Below, one piece after another: positions 1 through 9,592 of a stretch of 64,000 nt of DNA. The position numbers and the translations under genes were made by a program. The notes below the pieces were generated by a model, which was given only the letters and a program-made list of their open reading frames with translations, did not search any database and was not told the DNA's origin. The number at the start of each line of letters is the position of its first letter. Within the stretch, counting starts at the first letter, position 1. Origin of the DNA: Algoriphagus hitonicola (GTDB lineage Bacteria; Bacteroidota; Bacteroidia; Cytophagales; Cyclobacteriaceae); the NCBI RefSeq assembly GCF_900113375.1, contig NZ_FOPC01000002.1, forward strand, positions 186,001 to 250,000, in the 5' to 3' direction.

Positions 1-193
1 ATGGATTCAGCACATTGTTCCTCAATGCGGCTATTGCCAAACCGGTCAGATTATGAGCGCTGTAGCACTTTTGGAGAGCAACCCTAAGCCTAGCGAACAA
101 GAAATCGAATCGGCCATGGCTGGAAATCTCTGTAGATGCGGCACTTATAATCGTATCAAAGAAGCCATTCAAACTGCCTCTCTAAACCTCTAA
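1..193 (+). CDS. (2Fe-2S)-binding subunit of an isoquinoline 1-oxidoreductase-like enzyme, 3' end only
   Basis: The window opens inside this gene. The frame starting at base 2 reads to a TAA at 191-193 and gives the last 63 residues. It contains CGYCQTG and, 30 residues later, NLCRCGTY, the two Cys pairs that bind the second [2Fe-2S] cluster in the small subunit of xanthine-dehydrogenase-family enzymes. Such subunits pass electrons from the molybdenum site of the large subunit to an external acceptor. The large subunit starts 11 bases downstream, so the two form an operon. The N-terminal plant-ferredoxin-like cluster and the start codon lie outside the window. The substrate is unknown. Confidence 0.9.
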   Translation, partial: WIQHIVPQCGYCQTGQIMSAVALLESNPKPSEQEIESAMAGNLCRCGTYNRIKEAIQTASLNL

Positions 194-204
194 TCCAAAA
201 AGCC

Positions 205-2484
205 ATGCTTCCAAATATCAAACTATTCCGAAAAAAAGACCCTGAAAATAAAAGTAAAGTCTTTATCCCTTCCAGACGGGAATTTCTCAAGATCAGCTCC
301 TTGACTACCGGAGGATTTTTATTGGGGATCAGCTTTCAATGTAGTGGCCCCAAAGGGGAACCAGTAACTTTTGCCCCCAATGCTTACTTGATGATTGATT
401 CCGAAAATCAGGTGACCATTGTCGCTCATCGATCAGAGATGGGGACGGGAATCCGCACCTCACTTCCCATGATTGTTGCCGATGAACTGGGCGCTGACTG
501 GCAAAAAGTCAAAATAATTCAAGCGGAAGCTAACCTAGATAAATATGGCGATCAGAACACTGACGGCTCCTACTCGGTCCGTATGTTTTTTGACCCGATG
601 AGAAAAGCAGGAGCCACTGCCCGGCAGGCACTGATCGCAGCGGCAGCGAAAAAATGGGGCGTAGATGCTGCAGAATGTAGGACTGAAAACTCAAACGTCA
701 TTCACTCTGGGGGAAAAAGCATCACTTTTGGAGAATTGGTAGAGGAGGCACAGCAGATGCCTATTCCTGATCCTGAAACTGTTCAATTGAAGGAAATCAG
801 CGATTATAAACTGATAGGAGATGGGGTACCTATTTACGATTTACAAGATATCACTACCGGAAAAGCTGTTTTTGGCGCGGATATCACCCTCCCGGACATG
901 AAAGTGGCCGTTGTCAAGCGCAGTCCTGTGATCGGTGCGGTGATCAAAGATTACGATGACAGCAAAGCCTTAGCAATCACCGGAGTCAGCCAAGTAATCA
1001 AAATCTCAGGAAAAGGAATCCCTACGGGGTTGGATAGTCCCATCGAAGGCTTGGCAGTCCTAGCTGACCACACCTGGTCGGCCATCAAAGGAAGAGAGGC
1101 ATTGAAAGTCAACTGGGACCTGGGCCCAAATGCTGATTACCAATCTAAACAGCAACATCAGGAAATGCTACAAAGCACCCTGAAAGACGGTCAAGTCAGG
1201 CGAGAAAGGGGAAACTTTAAGCAAAGCCTTAATCAGGCAAACAAGGTCATTGAGCGGACTTATTTAGCTCCTTTTTATGCACATGCGACCTTGGAGCCAC
1301 CGGTAGCTATTGCTCACTGGACTGCAGACTTTTGTGAAGTTTGGGCACCTACCCAGCATCCCATGTGGGCTAGAGAAGCCCTAGCACGAGAGTTGGATAT
1401 GCCATTGGAAAAAGTAAAAGTCAATGTAAGCCTTTTAGGTGGAGGCTTTGGGCGAAAGTCAAAACCTGACTTTGTGGTCGAAGCAGCCTTACTTTCCAAA
1501 GCAGCTAAGGCCCCGGTACGAGTCCAGTGGACAAGGGATGATGATCTCCATCACGATTTTTATCATTCCCTCAGTGCGCAGCGGATCAAAGCAACTATGG
1601 ATTCTTCGGGAAAACTCATCGGGTGGAACCATCATACCGTTTTCCCGGCCATTGGGGCCACAGGCAACCCGGACGAGCTACACCCCTCTGATGGTGAATT
1701 GGGCTTGGGCTGTATTGATTTCCCATTTGAAGTACCCCACATTCGAATTGAAACCCATGAGTCTAAAGCCCATACACGCATTGGTTGGCTGAGATCGGTG
1801 AGTAACATCCATCACTCCTTTGCCACCAACTCCATGCTGGACGAAATCGCAGAAGCTAAAGGACAAGATCCAAGCGACATGCTCTTAGAACTCCTCGGTG
1901 AGGATAAAAACCTGGACTTTGGGGATGAAATCAAGGGTGATTTTGGAAACTACGGAGAACCCTTGGAAAAATTTCCTTGGAATACCAGAAGACTAAAAAA
2001 TGTCATCCAACGCGTCGTAGGAGAGTCCAACTGGAAGGAAAGCCTTGCTCAAGGAAAAGCAGTGGGATTTGCTGCACATAAAAGTTTTCTCACTTATGTT
2101 GCATGCGTAGTTGAGGTAGAAAAAGACGCCAATGGAAACCTTGTGATTCGAACCGTTCATTATGCGGTAGACTGTGGAGTTCCTGTAAATAAGGACAGAA
2201 TCCGTTCTCAATTCGAAGGAGGTGCACAATTTGCCACAAGCTTGGCGCTTACTTCGGAAATTACGTTTGAAAATGGACAGGTCCAACAGGATAATTTTGA
2301 TAGCTACCAAATCATCCGAATGCCTCAATCTCCCAAAAAAATTCACGTGCATATCATTGACAGCCAGGAAAAACCAACGGGCGTTGGCGAACCCCCTGTC
2401 CCGCCATTTATTCCCGCACTTTGCAATGCAGTTTATAAATTAACTGGCAATCGGGTGTATGAGTTGCCGTTGAAAATTTCATAA
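205..2484 (+). CDS. Tat-exported molybdopterin-binding subunit of a xanthine dehydrogenase-family oxidoreductase (IorB-like)
   Basis: This is the large catalytic subunit, 759 residues, partner of the 2Fe-2S subunit just upstream. Residues 24-29 read RREFLK, followed by a hydrophobic stretch, which fits a twin-arginine signal, so the enzyme is probably exported already folded with its cofactor. The body has two repeated molybdopterin-binding segments, glycine-rich LLGGGFGRK and a C-terminal GVGEPP at about 726-731. The Glu in GVGE is the usual catalytic base of this family. The lack of a separate FAD subunit and the Tat signal match the isoquinoline 1-oxidoreductase beta or membrane-side aldehyde dehydrogenase group. 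The true substrate cannot be read from sequence. A hairpin terminator follows the stop. Confidence 0.9.
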   Translation: MLPNIKLFRKKDPENKSKVFIPSRREFLKISSLTTGGFLLGISFQCSGPKGEPVTFAPNAYLMIDSENQVTIVAHRSEMGTGIRTSLPMIVADELGADWQKVKIIQAEANLDKYGDQNTDGSYSVRMFFDPMRKAGATARQALIAAAAKKWGVDAAECRTENSNVIHSGGKSITFGELVEEAQQMPIPDPETVQLKEISDYKLIGDGVPIYDLQDITTGKAVFGADITLPDMKVAVVKRSPVIGAVIKDYDDSKALAITGVSQVIKISGKGIPTGLDSPIEGLAVLADHTWSAIKGREALKVNWDLGPNADYQSKQQHQEMLQSTLKDGQVRRERGNFKQSLNQANKVIERTYLAPFYAHATLEPPVAIAHWTADFCEVWAPTQHPMWAREALARELDMPLEKVKVNVSLLGGGFGRKSKPDFVVEAALLSKAAKAPVRVQWTRDDDLHHDFYHSLSAQRIKATMDSSGKLIGWNHHTVFPAIGATGNPDELHPSDGELGLGCIDFPFEVPHIRIETHESKAHTRIGWLRSVSNIHHSFATNSMLDEIAEAKGQDPSDMLLELLGEDKNLDFGDEIKGDFGNYGEPLEKFPWNTRRLKNVIQRVVGESNWKESLAQGKAVGFAAHKSFLTYVACVVEVEKDANGNLVIRTVHYAVDCGVPVNKDRIRSQFEGGAQFATSLALTSEITFENGQVQQDNFDSYQIIRMPQSPKKIHVHIIDSQEKPTGVGEPPVPPFIPALCNAVYKLTGNRVYELPLKIS

Positions 2485-2495
2485 AAAACACTCCT

Positions 2496-2529
2496 AAAGA
2501 GGCTTTCTCCATAAAAAGAAGGCCTCTTT
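2496..2529. terminator. Bidirectional hairpin terminator between convergent genes
   Basis: AAAGAGGC (2496-2503) pairs with GCCTCTTT (2522-2529) around an 18-base loop. The stem lies between the stop of the molybdopterin subunit and the stop of the convergent acetyltransferase, whose TAA overlaps the right arm. T-rich or A-rich sequence flanks both sides. Confidence 0.65.
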
Positions 2530-3094
2530 AAGTTTCAATGGATTTAAGAATTTTTGCAGGCACTCCACCCACTACGCTATTGTCAGGTACATCCTTGGAT
2601 ACTACAGCTCCTGCAGCCACTACACTGTTTTCTCCGATAGTTACCCCCGGTAGAACCGTAGCCCCAGCTCCTATCCAAGCATTCCTTTTGATCAAAATTG
2701 GAGAAAGAATCAATCCCTTTCTCGTCTTAGGATTAAGCGGATGATTTTCAGTCACCAATTTTACCTGTGGTGCGATTTGTACATCATCTTCGATAGTAAT
2801 CCCTCCAAGGTCCAAAAAAGAGCAGCCATGATTGATAAATACATTCTTTCCGATTTTGGTGAATTTTCCAAAATTGGTAGTAAAGGGAGTGAAAATCGTG
2901 GTCCCTTCATCCAATGAATCACCAAAAAGCGCTTTAAAAATTAGCCTGCACTCCTGTAAATCTCCTGAAGCATTCAATTTTGCGATTAGTTTGAGGGATT
3001 TTTCGACTTCTTTGAAAACGTGCTCAAAGATTGGATCCTCTTTAGGGATAAGCTTATTCGATGCAAATCTTCTTTTTATTTCTAGGATGCTCAT
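2528..3094 (-). CDS. Hexapeptide-repeat acetyltransferase (maltose/galactoside O-acetyltransferase type)
   Basis: A 188-residue protein. The C-terminal two thirds are a left-handed beta-helix built of hexapeptide repeats, seen as IGKNVFIN, IEDDVQIA, IKRNAWIGAGATVLPGV and IGENSVVAAGAVV. The segment around LVTENHPLNP matches the active-site His loop of the maltose/galactoside O-acetyltransferases (LacA, Maa, NodL), which move acetyl from acetyl-CoA to sugar hydroxyls. The ending VGGVPAKILK is typical of the family. The N-terminal 60 residues are helical and not specific. It is a single-gene unit that reads toward the molybdopterin operon. The sugar acceptor is unknown. Confidence 0.85.
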   Translation of the reverse strand: MSILEIKRRFASNKLIPKEDPIFEHVFKEVEKSLKLIAKLNASGDLQECRLIFKALFGDSLDEGTTIFTPFTTNFGKFTKIGKNVFINHGCSFLDLGGITIEDDVQIAPQVKLVTENHPLNPKTRKGLILSPILIKRNAWIGAGATVLPGVTIGENSVVAAGAVVSKDVPDNSVVGGVPAKILKSIET

Positions 3095-3160
3095 AGGTAT
3101 AGGACACTTTGATTTTGGACAAATCTAAATTAAACCGAATTTTTAAATTTAAGCACAAAC

Positions 3161-3185
3161 AAAAAGCCGCCCTTTCGGACGGCTT
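3161..3185 (-). terminator. Rho-independent terminator after gltD
   Basis: On the minus strand, AAGCCGTCC, a GAAA loop and GGGCGGCTT are followed by TTTTTGTTTG. This is a GC-rich stem with one G-U pair, a stable tetraloop and a U tract, about 45 bases past the gltD stop. Confidence 0.85.
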
Positions 3186-3230
3186 AATTGCGGGCTATCG
3201 ATTGGAATCGATCTTTTGGCCAAAAAAAGT

Positions 3231-4709
3231 TCAATCAACTCCCGCAATTTCATCTTCCACTTGAAAGTAAGACTCATCTTTTTGAGGTAAAGCTGAAGTC
3301 CCCATCAGATATTCATCCACTCTGACTGCAGCCTCACGGCCTTCCGAGATCGCCCAGACGACCAAAGATTGGCCTCTTCGCATGTCTCCAGCAAGGAAAA
3401 CTTTAGACTGAGTACTTTGATAATTTTTAGATTTTGGAAGGGTATTTTCGAGTGTTTCCACCCCAAAAGCATCCAGCAATCCATTTTGGGCAGGCCCGGT
3501 ATATCCGATGGCAATAAATGCCAAATCACAGGGCAGCACTCGTTCTGTACCCGCTACTTCCTCAAAAGTCATCCAACCATCTTTATCCATCCATTCAATA
3601 TCAACCAGTTTTAATCCCGTAACTTCTCCTTTTTCATTACCAACAAACTCCTTGGTCAAAATAGAGAAAAACCGCTCGGCACCTTCTTCATGTGAACTCG
3701 ACGTTTTCAAAGTCATCGGCCACTCCGGCCATGGATTCAGGTTAGTTCGTTGTTTTGGAGGTTTAGGCAAAAGCTCCAATTGCGTAACCGAAGCCGCTCC
3801 GTGACGATTGGAAGTACCGATGCAGTCACTTCCGGTATCCCCTCCACCGATAACAATAACATGTTTGCCTTTAGCCGAAATCGGATTTTCCTGAATTTCT
3901 CCTCCGACTACTTGATTTTGCTTTCCCAGAAAATCCATTGCAAAATGGACACCCTTCAGTTCAGAACCTTTGATTTTCAACACTCTAGGTTGCTGAGCGC
4001 CAGTAGCAATCACCACCGCGTCAAAATTTCGCAATATATTTTCTGCCTTGATATTATACCCTACTTCTGTTCCACAGGTAAAAATCACGCCTTCTTGCTT
4101 CATCAACTCGACTCGACGATCGATCACCCACTTTTCCAGCTTAAAATCAGGAATTCCATAGCGAAGCAAACCACCGGGGTTAGCATCCTTTTCAAAAACG
4201 GTGACCTCGTGACCCGCTTGATTAAGTTGGTCGGCGGCCGCAAGCCCTGCTGGGCCAGATCCAATAACCGCCACATGCTTATTGGTGCGGGTTTGGGGCG
4301 GATTTGCTTGAATCAATCCCAGTTCATACGCTTTCTCCGCAATTGATTTCTCGATCAATTCGATAGCCACGGGATCTTTATTGATTCCCAGCACACAAGA
4401 AGCTTCACAAGGCGCCGGACAAATCCTTCCCGTAAATTCCGGGAAATTATTGGTGCTTTTTAAAATCCGTATCGCCTCGGCCCAATCTTCCTGATAAACC
4501 GCATCATTAAAATCCGGGATCACATTGCCAAGGGGACAGCCTTGATGACAAAATGGTATTCCGCAATCCATGCAGCGAGCAGCTTGGTGATTCAGCTTTT
4601 CATCAGAAAATGGCTGATAGATTTCTTTATAATCTCCTACCCGCTCCTGTGGGTCCCGGCTTACCGGAGTTTCTCTTTTAAATTGTATAAATCCTTCTTT
4701 CGCTCCCAT
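3231..4709 (-). CDS. gltD: Glutamate synthase (NADPH) small subunit
   Basis: A 492-residue FAD/NADPH subunit of glutamate synthase. It feeds electrons from NADPH to the large subunit, which makes two glutamates from 2-oxoglutarate and glutamine. The N-terminus has the Cys groups that bind two [4Fe-4S] clusters ([13 protein letters not shown] at about 46-58, then CPAPCEASC at 97-105). Two Rossmann motifs follow: GSGPAGLAA at about 150 for FAD and [11 protein letters not shown] near 290 for NADPH. The ATG begins one base after the gltB stop codon, so the two are translationally close and surely co-transcribed. Length and motifs are standard. A strong terminator follows. Confidence 0.96.
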   Translation of the reverse strand: MGAKEGFIQFKRETPVSRDPQERVGDYKEIYQPFSDEKLNHQAARCMDCGIPFCHQGCPLGNVIPDFNDAVYQEDWAEAIRILKSTNNFPEFTGRICPAPCEASCVLGINKDPVAIELIEKSIAEKAYELGLIQANPPQTRTNKHVAVIGSGPAGLAAADQLNQAGHEVTVFEKDANPGGLLRYGIPDFKLEKWVIDRRVELMKQEGVIFTCGTEVGYNIKAENILRNFDAVVIATGAQQPRVLKIKGSELKGVHFAMDFLGKQNQVVGGEIQENPISAKGKHVIVIGGGDTGSDCIGTSNRHGAASVTQLELLPKPPKQRTNLNPWPEWPMTLKTSSSHEEGAERFFSILTKEFVGNEKGEVTGLKLVDIEWMDKDGWMTFEEVAGTERVLPCDLAFIAIGYTGPAQNGLLDAFGVETLENTLPKSKNYQSTQSKVFLAGDMRRGQSLVVWAISEGREAAVRVDEYLMGTSALPQKDESYFQVEDEIAGVD

Positions 4710-4710
4710 C

Positions 4711-7700
4711 TTACGCCAATGATTTTGTTTGTTCTAACGCTCTTCTCTCCAACACTGCCTTATAATCCCGCGGGATTACCTTGATGAATTTCTGACTTGA
4801 TCGATCCCAATCATCCAAAAACCGATTTCCAAGCGCACTGCCTGTCAACTTGATATGACGCTTGAGATAATTTTTAATCAGCTTGAAATCATCTTCCGAC
4901 AAAGGGTCAACGTCCACTAATTCAGGATTGATTTCAGTGATAAAATCATTGAGAATGTAGGCAATTCCCCCGCTCATTCCAGCGGCAAAATTTCTCCCGA
5001 TTTCTCCCAAATTGATTACCAATCCACCAGTCATATATTCACATCCGTGGTCACCGATTCCCTCGATGACGGCATTGACACCGGAGTTTCTTACGCAGAA
5101 TCGCTCTCCGCCTTTTCCGTTGATATAGGCCTCACCTGAGGTAGCTCCATAGAAAGCCACATTTCCGATAATGATATTTTCTTCGGGTTTAAACTTCGCA
5201 TTGCGGCTCGGATAAACCGTCAGCCTGCCTCCCGAAAGTCCCTTCCCAAAATAATCATTGGCTTCACCTTCCAATTCAAAGCTGACCCCCTTGGTCAAAA
5301 ATCCCCCAAAAGTCTGACCGGCAGAACCGGTAAATTTGAACCGAATCGTATCATCCGGCAGTCCGACACTTCCATAGATTTTGGAAATTTCGTTAGAAAG
5401 CATAGCTCCAACAGCCCGGTCAATATTTTTGATTTGGAAATTACCACTTACCTCAATGGCCTGCTCCAATGCCGGTAGCGCAGCATGAATGAGTTGACGA
5501 TCCAAGACCTCTTTCAGTTCCCACTCCTGATCGATCTGATGGTGAATTCCCACATGATCCGGCACCTCCACTTTGTGGAAAATAGGCGAAAGATCCACTT
5601 TATCCCACTTCCAGTGGTTGAGATGCCCGGTGGATTGTAGCACATTACTTTGTCCTACCATTTCATCCACTGTGCGGAAACCAAGCGAAGCCATGATTTC
5701 ACGTAGATCTTCTACCAAAAATTTGAAATAGTTTACAACATGGTCCGGATCTCCGGTGAATAGCTTTCGCAATTCGGGATTCTGGGTAGCGATTCCAACC
5801 GGACAGGTATTCAGATGACACTTTCGCATCATGATACATCCCTCCACGACCAAAGCCGCAGTAGAAATCCCCCATTCCTCGGCTCCCAATAATGTAGCAA
5901 TCGCCAAATCTCTTCCAGTCCGAAGTTGACCATCCGTCTGAAGTACGACACGACTTCTCAGATTATTCTTGACCAAAGTCTGATGAGCTTCAGAGAGGCC
6001 AAGCTCCCAAGGCAATCCTGCATGACGAATCGAGGAAAGTGGCGAAGCACCAGTTCCTCCATCTGCTCCCGATATCAAAATAACATCTGCCATGGCCTTT
6101 GCCACACCGGCAGCTACCGTACCGACTCCGGCTTGGGACACCAGCTTGACATTGATTCTTGCTTTTCGGTTGGCATTTTTCAGATCATAAATGAGCTGTG
6201 CCAAATCCTCAATCGAATATATATCGTGATGCGGAGGAGGAGAAATCAACCCCACTCCTGGAGTAGAGTGTCTGACTCTTCCGATCCAATCGTCCACTTT
6301 ATGCCCAGGTAGCTGACCGCCTTCACCGGGCTTGGCTCCTTGTGCCATTTTGATTTGCAGCTCGGCGGCATTAGTGAGGTAATTGCTCGTGACACCGAAT
6401 CGACCGGAGGCCACCTGCTTGATCGCCGAGCGCTCCCAGTCCCCATTTTCTTTTCGTTGAAAGCGGATCTCATCTTCCCCTCCTTCTCCGGAGTTACTTT
6501 TGGCACCGATTCTATTCATCGCTATCGCCAAAGTCGAATGGGCCTCGTGGGAAATCGAACCAAAGGACATCGCTCCGGTGGCAAATCGCCGCATGATTTT
6601 CTCTGCAGGTTCCACTTCTTCCAGCGGAACGGATATCCGCTTTTTGAATTCAAACAATCCTCGCAAAGTCAAGGCATCTTTGCTTTGTTCATTGATTCGC
6701 AGCGCAAATTTTTTGTACAGACCAAAATCATTCAATCGGGTGGATTTTTGAAGCAAATGAATGGTTTCTGGATTGAAAAGATGCTTTTCTCCCCGTCGTT
6801 TCCACTGATAGACTCCTCCCGCTTCCAAAGTCGGACTTTTGGTTTCGTAGGCCGCACGGTGGCGAATCAGCACCTCTTCCGCCAGTTCGTTAAAGGAAAC
6901 TCCGCTAATCCGTGAAATAGTCCCTTTGAAGCAGCGGTCAATCACTTCAGGTCCTAGTCCGATCGCCTCAAAAATCTGTGCCCCTTGATAGGACTGAAGG
7001 GTAGATATTCCCATTTTGGAAAGAACCTTCAGCAGACCTTTTCCGATTGCCTTTTGATAGTTGGAGAAAAGTGTCTTTTGATCCTTCACCTGAGGGAGCA
7101 TTCCTCGATTGAAATAATCCAAAAGCGATTCCAGCGCCAGATATGGATTTATAGCCGAAGCACCATAGCCTATGGCTGTGGCAAAATGATGGGTTTCGCG
7201 AATATCTCCTGACTCCAACACCAAACCGGCTTTGGTTCGGATTTTTTTCTTCACCAGATGATGATGAACCGCCCCAATAGCTAAGAGTGAAGGGATCGGT
7301 GCCAGCTCTTCATTACTTCCCCGATCGGAGATAATCAGAATATTTTTTTTCTCCCCAATCGCATCTTCCGCTTCTTTGCAAAGTTTATCCAGCGCCTCCA
7401 ATAATCTACCTGGCTTGTGGTCCGCCACGAAATGGGCAAATAATTTTTTGCTTCGATAGCCCTGAGCTTCCATATTCTGGATTTTCTCCAGGGATTCATT
7501 GAGTAAGACAGGCTGAGAAATATGAATCTGCCGGGTATGTTGCGGACTTTCCTCCAGTATATTATGACCTTCACCGATTCGAGTAAACAGGGACATCACC
7601 ATCCGCTCCCGGATCGGATCGATCGGCGGATTACTCACCTGGGCAAAAAGCTGCTTGAAATAATTGGAAATATGCTGGCTCTGCTTAGATAAGACTGCCA

Positions 7701-9201
7701 ATGGCGTATCTGCACCCATGGAACCGATTGCCTCCTGTCCCATATTCCCCATCGGGCTCAGGACGACTTTGAGTTCTTCCGAAGTATAGCCAAATACAGT
7801 TTGGCATTTCTTGATATTTTCGGTCGAATATGGATGAGTCAAGACCTCAGGATCGGGCTCTAAACGCAGTTTAATCCGCTGCTCATTGACCCATTGATCA
7901 TAAGGCTGTTTTCTGCAAATTTCCCCCTTAACCTCTTCATCAAACAAAACCCGGCCTTTTTTCAAGTCTGCCCATAGCATTCTGCCCGGACTGATCCTTC
8001 CTTTCTCCACGATTGTCGCCTCGCGAATCGGCAAAGCTCCCGCCTCTGAAGACAAAATCAAACGCTGATCTTTGGTAATAAAATAGCGCAATGGACGTAA
8101 GCCATTTCGATCCAAGGTCGCACCCACCGATTCTCCATCGGTAAAAAGTAACGCAGCCGGACCATCCCATGGCTCGACTAGGGAAGCGTGGAATTTGTAA
8201 AATGCCTTTCGATCCCGATCCATAACCTCGTTATCCTGCCATGCCTCTGGCACAAGCATCATCATGGCGTGGGGAAGACTTCTTCCACTCAGCGAAAGGA
8301 GCTCCACCATGGCATCCAAATTGGCCGAGTCGGAGTTTTGCTTATTGGTGATGGGCATCAATTTTTCCAATTCCTCCTCCGAGAAAAACTTCGATTTCAT
8401 GAGGTTTTCCTTGGATTTCATTTTGTTGAGATTTCCCCGGATGGTATTGATTTCACCATTGTGAGAAAGAAATCTAAACGGCTGTGCTAATCGCCAATTG
8501 GGAAAAGTATTGGTCGAAAAGCGGGAGTGGACGATCGCAAAAGCCGACTCGATTTTGCTGTTTTGAAGGTCTTTGTAAAAAGGCAAAACCTGATCGGTCC
8601 TCAGCTGCCCTTTGTAAATCAAGGTACGACTAGAGAAGGAAGCAAAATAAAAAGAGTGATTGACTCCGGCAACCTGAGTATTGATTACAGAAGTAGCGTA
8701 ATTGCGAAGCACATATAATTTCCGCTCCAGTTCGATGCCAGTCAGGCCTTTTCGATGCTTGACAAACAATTGCTCAATAATCGGCATCACCTCCAAGGCA
8801 CCCGAACCCGGCACCGTCTCATCCACTGGCACCGGTCGGTATCCGATGAGTTCAAAGTCCAATTCCTCAATCAGTTGATTAAGTAGTGCTTTTGACTTTT
8901 TGAATAGCTGTTTATTCTTAGGAAAAAAAGTCATCCCCACGCCATAGGTTCCTTTCTCGGGTAGGGAAATATCCGTCCGGGCAGTGATGTCTTTCAAAAA
9001 TTCATGTGGCACTTGAATCAAGACTCCTGCCCCGTCGCCGGTTTTAGGATCTGACCCTCTCCCCCCTCTGTGCTCCATATTACTGAGCATATATAAGGCA
9101 TCGCTGATTGTTTCATGCGAAGGTGTGGCTGTCAAATCGACAACTGAACCGATGCCACAGGAGTCATGCTCAAACTCCGAATGATACAAGCCTTCTTGCA
9201 T
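4711..9201 (-). CDS. gltB: Glutamate synthase large subunit
   Basis: The large subunit has about 1,496 residues. The N-terminal domain is a class II glutamine amidotransferase that releases ammonia from glutamine. The middle and FMN domains condense it with 2-oxoglutarate. CMMRKCHLNTC-like cysteines near residue 1,110 bind the [3Fe-4S] cluster, and the C-terminal GXGXG beta-helix ends the protein. The open frame reaches 9246, but I place the start at 9201. That gives MQEGLYHSEF and then HDSCGIG, with the nucleophile Cys at 15 behind a short propeptide as in other GltB. It is first in the gltBD operon, with a promoter match about 240 bases upstream. Confidence 0.95.
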   Translation of the reverse strand: MQEGLYHSEFEHDSCGIGSVVDLTATPSHETISDALYMLSNMEHRGGRGSDPKTGDGAGVLIQVPHEFLKDITARTDISLPEKGTYGVGMTFFPKNKQLFKKSKALLNQLIEELDFELIGYRPVPVDETVPGSGALEVMPIIEQLFVKHRKGLTGIELERKLYVLRNYATSVINTQVAGVNHSFYFASFSSRTLIYKGQLRTDQVLPFYKDLQNSKIESAFAIVHSRFSTNTFPNWRLAQPFRFLSHNGEINTIRGNLNKMKSKENLMKSKFFSEEELEKLMPITNKQNSDSANLDAMVELLSLSGRSLPHAMMMLVPEAWQDNEVMDRDRKAFYKFHASLVEPWDGPAALLFTDGESVGATLDRNGLRPLRYFITKDQRLILSSEAGALPIREATIVEKGRISPGRMLWADLKKGRVLFDEEVKGEICRKQPYDQWVNEQRIKLRLEPDPEVLTHPYSTENIKKCQTVFGYTSEELKVVLSPMGNMGQEAIGSMGADTPLAVLSKQSQHISNYFKQLFAQVSNPPIDPIRERMVMSLFTRIGEGHNILEESPQHTRQIHISQPVLLNESLEKIQNMEAQGYRSKKLFAHFVADHKPGRLLEALDKLCKEAEDAIGEKKNILIISDRGSNEELAPIPSLLAIGAVHHHLVKKKIRTKAGLVLESGDIRETHHFATAIGYGASAINPYLALESLLDYFNRGMLPQVKDQKTLFSNYQKAIGKGLLKVLSKMGISTLQSYQGAQIFEAIGLGPEVIDRCFKGTISRISGVSFNELAEEVLIRHRAAYETKSPTLEAGGVYQWKRRGEKHLFNPETIHLLQKSTRLNDFGLYKKFALRINEQSKDALTLRGLFEFKKRISVPLEEVEPAEKIMRRFATGAMSFGSISHEAHSTLAIAMNRIGAKSNSGEGGEDEIRFQRKENGDWERSAIKQVASGRFGVTSNYLTNAAELQIKMAQGAKPGEGGQLPGHKVDDWIGRVRHSTPGVGLISPPPHHDIYSIEDLAQLIYDLKNANRKARINVKLVSQAGVGTVAAGVAKAMADVILISGADGGTGASPLSSIRHAGLPWELGLSEAHQTLVKNNLRSRVVLQTDGQLRTGRDLAIATLLGAEEWGISTAALVVEGCIMMRKCHLNTCPVGIATQNPELRKLFTGDPDHVVNYFKFLVEDLREIMASLGFRTVDEMVGQSNVLQSTGHLNHWKWDKVDLSPIFHKVEVPDHVGIHHQIDQEWELKEVLDRQLIHAALPALEQAIEVSGNFQIKNIDRAVGAMLSNEISKIYGSVGLPDDTIRFKFTGSAGQTFGGFLTKGVSFELEGEANDYFGKGLSGGRLTVYPSRNAKFKPEENIIIGNVAFYGATSGEAYINGKGGERFCVRNSGVNAVIEGIGDHGCEYMTGGLVINLGEIGRNFAAGMSGGIAYILNDFITEINPELVDVDPLSEDDFKLIKNYLKRHIKLTGSALGNRFLDDWDRSSQKFIKVIPRDYKAVLERRALEQTKSLA

Positions 9202-9592
9202 ATATTCTAATGATTTAATAGGTCCAAAATTTTTCAAAAAGTACAAAAAATATTTCGATCATTAAAATAAAGGCAACAAACAGGTTATTTTAGTAATTAA
9301 TTTTTGAAAAAGTGAGTATTTTTTGATTTTAATGTAAAATAAAAAATGGTTTATTTTTATACTATCAGAGATTAAAAACTATCAGATCTATAAAAAACCG
9401 GTGATGATTTAAACCATAATTTGAAAAAAATACGGCCAAATCTATTTTTTGAGTTTTTAGCACAAAAATGAAAAGGAAATTAAAATTAAATCATTGAAAA
9501 AATCTATCAAAAGACCTTCTCCATTTGCAATCGATTTCGATAACAAAACAATATTTTGAGTTATTATATTAACTAAAAATAAATCTATTCAC
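9202..9592. other. AT-rich intergenic leader of gltB
   Basis: About 390 bases without a credible gene, very rich in A and T. It holds a match to the Bacteroidota promoter on the minus strand (separate entry) and a nine-base direct repeat ACTATCAGA at 9361-9369 and 9378-9386, downstream of that promoter. A regulator or attenuator of gltB could act here, but no stable hairpin was seen. Confidence 0.5.
9437..9466 (-). promoter_or_regulatory. Predicted promoter of gltBD
   Basis: On the minus strand TTTG (9466-9463), an 18-base spacer and TAGATTTG (9444-9437) fit the Bacteroidota sigma-ABfr consensus TTTG-N19-TAnnTTTG. Transcription would start near 9430 and give a leader of about 230 bases before the gltB ATG at 9201. 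Confidence 0.55.

Noticed and set aside
3508..4346. Plus-strand frames within gltD
   Set aside because: They lie opposite a clear gltD reading frame and have no family-like sequence.
5926..8718. Several frames of 60-190 codons within gltB
   Set aside because: They are shadows of the conserved glutamate synthase frame, with no start signals or recognisable motifs.
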